This document shows, piece by piece, positions 57,359 to 64,000 of a stretch of DNA of 64,000 nucleotides. The stretch is taken from positions 111,548,389-111,612,388 of the forward strand of contig NC_056527.1 of the NCBI RefSeq assembly GCF_019175285.1, in the 5' to 3' direction. The stretch's first letter is position 1. Every line of letters starts with the position of its first letter. This DNA comes from Sceloporus undulatus. Its lineage: Eukaryota > Chordata > Lepidosauria > Squamata > Phrynosomatidae. A model generated the notes under the pieces. The model did not search any database. It had not been told where the DNA came from and worked only from the letters and a program-made list of their open reading frames with translations. The position numbers and the translations under genes were made by a program.

Positions 57359-59799
57359 ATTGAGAGTAACAGTTTCCTCACCTTCGCTCTACCATCAATA
57401 ATACCAGGTTTTTCAAGGGATCAGAGATGTATCTTTTCAACCCTTACTCAACAATGCCAAGAATCAACCTGGATTTCTGCCATGACATGTGCTGTATCAT
57501 AAAGTTGAACCCCTCTCCGTCATTTTCTTTCAATTGGAAAGTCCTCTCTGGTGATTATTGGGGGCTACCGAGAGTTGGATGCATTCTTAGGGTTTTTAAT
57601 ACTGTTTTGATTTTATTAGCTCACCTATGGCCCTTTTCATGACCCTGTCATGAGAGTAAAAAACCATTTCCCCTCCTTCTTCGGGATATGATTCCAAATG
57701 AAGGCTTCAGTATGAATGGATTGTGCAGCTCCTGAAGCATTTGGATGGAACTGGGTGGGTCTTCTCCTTTCAGATGATGACAAGGAGAAACGTTTCTTCG
57801 AACCCTTAAAACCAAAGCTCTCACAGAGCAATATTTGCCTAGCAATGACTGAGGGTGATTCCAACTGTGGGAAGCTTCAGATCAATAGTTCATCTGATGT
57901 CCTCGAGGATTGCTTAATCCTCTGGTTATCTAAACTCAATGTATTCATTGCCCATGGAATTATCACTCTATGGATGGCTTACGAATAATTCTTGAAAATT
58001 TTGAATTTATTCATATGCATCCCATGGAGAGGGTTTGGGATCATAACTTCTCAGTGGGTGTCACAACTCTTTTCCCTTGGAATAATCATAGTAAGATCCC
58101 TCAATGGCAGCTTGTCTTTCTCACATCACAACAAACCAGTGCCAGGATTTCAGGATTTTCTTGAGGCCATAATCCATATGAGTCAAGAATATTTTCATCA
58201 CAGTTTTGGACCACTGCTTTTCGTTGTTCATGCATCAAATGCCATTTATAGGGTGAAGGGTTAACTGCACTGGGAAGGAGAACCTGGTCACCTCCTGGAA
58301 CTGTGTTTGAAAGAAGACTTCTGGCCTGAGCTACAGATCTACAATTCTGTTTATGTTTAGCACATTCTCTTACATGCTTTATTCATGGAGAGCAAAAAAA
58401 AAGAAATGGGATCAGAAATAGAGAGAAATTTTGAAGTGCAGCCATGGCAGGTTAAGTCATGCCTCTCCCATTACACATCAAATATAAGATCCCACTTATG
58501 GGATTTTTCTGGTTTGAAGAAGTGCTGTTGTTGGTCCTTGTCCAAACCACAGAATGAGATGATTGCTTTCTTGGACCATAGTCTGCCAGTGATACGTGCT
58601 CCACACTATTGGAATTACATTGGAATTTAAGCCACATCTCCATGTATCTCTTGTACCATGTGTAAACCCATATTAGGATTATTTTGATTGTGAAGTGGTT
58701 TCTTCAGTTTCCAAATTCCACAGCCATACACAGAGATCAGAGATATTACGGTGTGGATTGACTTTGGTGTTTAGTAATATAATCTTGGCATTTGAAAGAT
58801 CTTGTTGAGTTCCTTCCTATCCACCCTTCCACTTCTTGGCCTTCTTCTGCATTATTAATTATAATCTCTACTTTTATTGGACTAAATCAGGGTAGAGCAA
58901 AACAATTTCAGTGTCTTCATCATCGGCCTCGAATTTCTGTACATCATCTTTTGTCACCATTCTTATCTTATTAATGTTTAGCCTTAGCTATGCTTTTGCA
59001 GTTTTCTTCTAACTTTCATTAGCAGGCCTTTCAGTCTTTGTTATTTTGTGCAAAGAATATATTTCACTGCTATTTATGGATATTCTTCTCCCGTCTTTCA
59101 ATTTCCTTCATCCAAGTCAGTTCCATTTTTTTGTGTGTGTGAAACACCATGTATGTAATAAAAATAGTAAAAGGGTGGGATTTTTTGTTGAAAAGTGTGC
59201 CTTTCTGCAGTTTTTGCACATCTGCATTACAGTTATATTCTTCACTTTCCCATGTAACTTTGGTTATCATCGCATGAGTTCACCCTCCGTCTGTTGAAAA
59301 TGCATGACCATGTGATGCATACACGCAGATGGCAGCCACACATATGATAATGTGCATTTCTGTAGATTTCAGTGGATACTCCAATAAAAAACTGCGCAAT
59401 CTTTTTTACAGAGTTAAATGAGTTTTTCTGGGGGAGAAGAGGTACAAAAGCCTGAATTCTATGAATGCATGTGACTGGTCATATTCTATTCAACGTAATA
59501 AGGATATGTACTAGCCTTGGTGAACTGTTAATATTCATTTATCTGATTTATTAATTATTTTTGTTTTTACTTGGAATTGTTTTAATGTCTACATTGGTTT
59601 TTGTTCATACCTTGAGATCTCATGGTCAAAAGTGGGATAGAATATTTTATAAATAATAAATAAATAATTACTTTGAAGCCCACCTTCAAAGGGGCTGGAA
59701 GTTCTTTATTTTGCCTGTCTGTTCCACCCATAATCTCACTTGTTTGGATTTAAGCACAGGACCTGTGGAACTTTCGTTCAGAAAGCTCTGATTTTGTCT

Positions 59800-60010
59800 C
59801 TTCAGTGAATATACACTGCAGAAATAAAGCGGTTGGAGACACTTTAGCTGTCATGGGTATCATACTATGGAATCCTGGGATTTGTTGTGTGGTGAATATT
59901 GCCTGGTCTTTCAGATGCTCTGGTGCTTCACCAATTACTATTCCCAGGATTCTGTGGGATAAGTCATGGCCAGTTCAGGTGGTATCCATTGCTTATTTCT
60001 GGAGTTCACT
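59800..60010. mobile_element. Palindromic MITE, family A
   Basis: 'cactgcagaaataaagcggtt' and 'catactatggaatcctggg' at the left; 'caggattctgtgggataag' and 'tatttctggagttca' at the right. It lies in intron 3 of the V2R pseudogene. Confidence 0.65.
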
Positions 60011-61035
60011 ACATCCCTCTTGGAGCCTTATGTAGGCTTCATTTAGAAGTCTAAAGCTAGTGCTGCCTCACCTTTTGTTCTGATGACTTTACTACTATAA
60101 AGTACATACCATCATATTATTAATATATGTCTGTTCCTATGAGACAGGTCACAAATATGTGTAGCATGATGTATATCTAATTTTGACTGGCATAGCCAAG
60201 CAGCTGTATCCCCTGGCTAGCTTGCAGATGAATTTTGCTGACAAAGAGGCTGCTGTGTCACTTGGAAAGTCTTGCCCACCTGTGTTTTATTCTTCATTTC
60301 TTAAGGAGAGAACGGTTTTGACATATTTGTCACACTTTGTGTTTGCAAACTTCGTTGGACTGTATTCAGCCTTGCCATTGCTGGGCATATTCCTGATCTA
60401 ATGGTATCTTCATAGGGTTCTTGCCTCAGTGCTTCTTTGAACTGTTGGTAGAAGCAGTTTTCATATGGTAGTTCTGTTTAATTCTAGGTTGTCAATAATT
60501 GTCTGTGGAATCTCTTAATTTTATTGCCATTTTGTTATCCATCCCTGAAGCTTCTTTTATGAATATTAAGCACTTTCAGTTGAGTTTAGATAAAATTGAT
60601 AATGTGCAAGAGAGGGCCTGGGAGTCTTTCATGGGCTTCCTACCAATGAGAATTGGAAAATACTCCACTGTAGGAGAACTGAAGGACAGAAGGAGAGATT
60701 GCTCCCTTCTTGTATCATTGTTGCACTACGTTTTCCTCTGAGAGGGGAGCCAACTATGTATAGGAGGGATTCCACCAAAGCAAGAGAGAAGAATGATCTT
60801 CCGCTTTGTCGGGTGTGTCTCCTAATCCCAGGCCTGTTTCTGTGTTTTGCAGCTATCCTTGTTCAGTTTACAAAATTCAGTGAATTCACTTTTAGCATTA
60901 TGGGATCTGTGTAGGTGGTTTAATCAAATGATAAGATGAGTTGACAAAGCTGAGATGACAGGAAATTACAGAGAGATAACCCATTGACACTTTCCCTACC
61001 ATTAAACTGAGTGTTATCTTTTTTCTTCAATAAAG
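60011..61035. other. Pseudogene intron 3, nothing recognised
   Basis: No exon or clear repeat seen between the MITE and the decayed exon 4. Confidence 0.45.
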
Positions 61036-62419
61036 CTTTGCTCTTTCCTGAGGAACATTCACTTTAACAATGTGTGGAGAAGAAATACTTTTCAGTGAGT
61101 ATGGAGACCTGGAATTGGATATGATATTATCAACATGATCACATTCCCCAACCAAAGCTTCAGAGAGTCAAGTTGGGAGGTGGATCCCAAGCTCCTTATG
61201 GAAAGCGGTTCAGCTTAACGGGTGCCATTTCGTGGAAATTAAAGACAATTTGGTAGAGAAATGGTTAACCTTCTCAGTTACCTAGTTTGTTACTGTGGTT
61301 AGAGATAGATTGCACTATTCACCTGGCATATATCACTGGGCTTGTGATATTTCTAGTCAATGCATTGACTAAGCATATGATCCATATACGCACCTACCAC
61401 AGCACCTGTTGGAAAGCCACCTACTTTAAATTCCTTTCCTCCATGCTGCTCTGGGTGCCCATGGTTAATATCTTTCTCCATAATTCTTGGTCCAATCAGA
61501 GGAAAAATAAAATTCGGATGTATCATAGTTATATGTTAGTATTTATTGCTGTAAATTGTAATTGTATTTGTATGTGTACTGTATCATTTTATTGGATGTA
61601 ATCCCGCTCGAGCCTCAAGGAGAGTGGCAAATGTATTGTTGTTGTGTGTTGTTATTATTATTATTATTATTGCAAATTCCCACAGATATTATTTTGTTCG
61701 TACTGCAGAAAAACAAACAAACTATGAGATGGTCTTTGTTTGCTTTCATTTTCGAAGGGTGCATGGCTTGGCATGTAGTTAGTCTGCAGTCCCTCCATTC
61801 TGGAGCACTTCTTCTCAGGCAAGCTGCTCTGATAGCTTTTAGCTGAGAGTGGGTGTGTGTGTGGTGTGTGTGTGTGTGTGTTGTTAATTAATTAATCCAT
61901 CATGCCTCCCATTCACACTGTTTTCCACCATTGATTTGTGATAAGTTCCTCCTGAAGCAGTTCCGCTATGGAGGCAGTGATGTCATGTGAAAGGGCATGA
62001 TTCTGCTCCTCCTTTCCTTTCTTCTCCTTACTGTACTTAAGTAGGGATAAGTGTTTCCCCCTCCCCATTTCTTTCCCATTCTTTCTTTGAGACTTTGTCA
62101 CATGACACTTCAAAAGTGGATTTAGAGCAGGATAGTAGCATCTGTGGCTGTACCTTATCATACAACACTGTGTCTTTTCATTTGCTGGTCTCTATTCCCC
62201 CCATTGCTGGAGTGCTCCTTCTCATTGATGGGCAAAACCCATCACTGCCTCCCAATCACACTGTTTTTCCTCTTTTGATGCATGTGTGATACATTCCTCC
62301 TGAAGCAGTTCCAATATTCAGGCAGTCATGTGGTGTGAATGGACATGATTCTGCTCCTCTCCACCTCTCCTCCTTAATATACCGAAGTAGGATATACTTC
62401 CCCCTGCATATTTCTATTC

Positions 62420-62501
62420 CTCCTTTCTTTCTTTCTTTCTTTCTTTCTTTTTTTCTTTCTTTCTTTCCTTCCTTCCAGTGGATTGCTATTATCATATCAT
62501 T

Positions 62502-62541
<40 letters not shown>

Positions 62542-62545
62542 AGCA
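62420..62545. repeat. (TTTC)n then (AAT)n microsatellites
   Basis: A TTTC/CTTT run (about 62425-62475) is followed by an AAT run (about 62504-62540), both in intron 4 of the V2R pseudogene. Confidence 0.9.
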
Positions 62546-64000
62546 TGAAAGGCATGCTGAGAAGACCATAGGGCAGAGATGCAGGATTTTGAAGGCCAGT
62601 GTGTGGAAGTCAAAGGCTAGGACCATGGAGATTTGCAAGAACTGGGTGATAGTCCCGATCTGGTATGTTTGAATTTCTTAGATAAATGAAATTGTGATGC
62701 CTTAGGGCCTGGGGTATTTATGTCTTTGGCCTCCCAAAATACTATTTACAACCTCCATTACCACTATATAGTTTCTGATTACACTACTAGTGCAGTTTAA
62801 TTTTCTAATCAGAGAATTAATTCCACTTTCATTTGGTTCTATTAACTTCTGCCACAAAACTCAAAATTAAAGAAGTACAGCTGTAACAATTTTGCCTGTT
62901 TCCCCCTCCAATTTCCTTCTTGATGTTTTTCACCAGACAGTTCCTCGCGCCACATGTGTTGAGAGCTGTAGCCCTGGTTTCACCAGGATTGTCCAGCCAA
63001 TGGAGCAAATTTGTTGCTATGGATGTGTTCATTGCCCTGAAGGGGGAATTTCACCTTATGCTGGTGAGTACAAAATAGTTATTTGGGAAGGGGTGGTCCA
63101 GATTCGTTTATGGTGGGCTAACTGACCAAGACATTCAGCATGAAAAATCTGCTCGTTGATTATAAGCTAGAATGGACATGTGAAATTTTTCATGCATCCC
63201 TTTTGCTAATATTATGAGGAAACTGCAGAGAATATTTGGCACCGGTTACTTTTCAGTGGGCAGAATCAAATATTTCTTACATAACACAAGTGACTGTGAT
63301 GTGATGCCTGTTAAAACTAGAAATTACATAGTAGAAACACTGAGGTTTTGTTGCTGAATTTCAGACACAGATCAATGTGAGAAATGCCCAGAAGAACAGT
63401 ATCCCAACAAAAACCAGACTCGGTGTATTCCGAAAACTGTGACCTACCTATCATACAGTGAACCCTTGGGAGCAACTTTGGCTGGCTGTGCCACTTTGTT
63501 TTTCACCATCACTGTTCTAGTGGCCTGGATTTTCATTCACCACCGACATACTCCTCTTGTCAAAGCCAACAACTGGAACATTACATGTGTCTTGCTTGCC
63601 TCACTTTTACTTTGCCTTTTGTCCTCCTTCCTTTTCATTGGAAGACCTGGGAAAGTGTCCTGCCTTCTGCGACAAACCATGTTTGGCATCATCTTCTCAA
63701 CTGCTGTTTCATCTGTCTTGGGCAAAACCATTACTGTGGTTTTGGCTTTCATGGCCACCAAGCCAGGAAACAGAATGAGGAAATGGGTTGGAAATAGACT
63801 GGGACTATCTATTGTTGTTCTGTGTTCCCTAATTCAAAGTGGGATCTGTGTTATATGGCTGACAACATGTCCTCCCTTCCCAGAGCTTGACATGCACTCC
63901 CAGATCAGTGAGATCATAGTACAATGCAATGAAGGCTCAGATGTCATGTTCTATATTGTCCTGGGCTACATGGGTCTTCTGGCCATCACCAGCTTCACGG

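Larger units (their letters stand above)
55415..64000 (+). pseudogene. Vomeronasal type-2 receptor pseudogene, runs off the window
   Basis: The locus is divergent to the receptor at 37-48.7 kb, with 6.7 kb between the two start codons. Exon 1 55415-55629 (signal peptide, ends phase 2) and exon 2 56217-56508 (292 nt; MPKNYQYVLAFVFAIHEIN) are open. Exon 2 has a weak GTTGTT donor. Exon 3 57620-58450 keeps both splice sites and the text VMRVKNHFPSFF, VPGFQDFLEA and EVQPWQ, but is 831 nt where the neighbour has 873. It contains stops (for example TGA at 57713 and TAA at 57986) and frameshifts. Exon 4 about 61036-61252 has shifts and about 11 nt missing (LRNIHFNN, GEEILFSEYGDLE readable). Exon 5 62937-63063 is an intact 127 nt (ICCYGCVHCPEG). 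Exon 6 from 63365 is open to the edge (seven-helix domain). The gene as a whole cannot make a receptor. Confidence 0.85.

Overview
The window looks like squamate reptile (lizard or snake) nuclear DNA. The evidence is vertebrate multi-exon genes with GT-AG introns, two type-2 vomeronasal receptor (V2R) loci with the family's fixed exon layout, and a typical squamate repeat load: tRNA-derived SINEs of Sauria type with a BovB-like tail, RTE/BovB, CR1 and L1 LINE ends, Tigger-like elements and many palindromic MITEs. I recognised no prokaryotic feature, CRISPR array, rRNA or LTR element. All calls come from reading the sequence and remembered family patterns; no search was run.

Layout. 1-8 kb: repeats, tandem duplications and a GC-rich stretch. 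8.07-21.48 kb (+): a complete seven-exon KHNYN gene (KH-like, UBA-like, NYN/PIN nuclease and CUBAN modules; 938 residues from a continuous exon join). 23.64-24.66 kb and 27.90-28.88 kb (-): two tandem paralogues of a family I cannot name, with an LHPSC-GG-HY repeated front half and a conserved back half. 32.72-33.53 kb (-): a complete arylamine N-acetyltransferase with its Cys-His-Asp triad. 37.17-48.71 kb (-): a six-exon V2R whose exons are all open, except that a 2.3-kb TIR element sits in exon 3 with a 3-bp target duplication. 55.4-64.0 kb (+): a second, divergently oriented V2R with decayed exons 3 and 4, running off the right edge.

How the genes relate. KHNYN is known as a nuclease cofactor of the antiviral protein ZAP. 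The two V2Rs are head-to-head chemoreceptor genes. NAT is a xenobiotic-conjugating enzyme. The paralogue pair has no recognised role. Nothing in the sequence ties these loci into one pathway.

Most notable observations: the otherwise intact V2R split by a TIR element whose end offers an in-frame cryptic splice acceptor; the TIR element itself, which carries 214-215 bp tandem units derived from a CR1 3' end and has a shorter relative at 35.5 kb; the unnamed paralogue pair; and a KHNYN that keeps a UBA-like segment resembling that of N4BP1.
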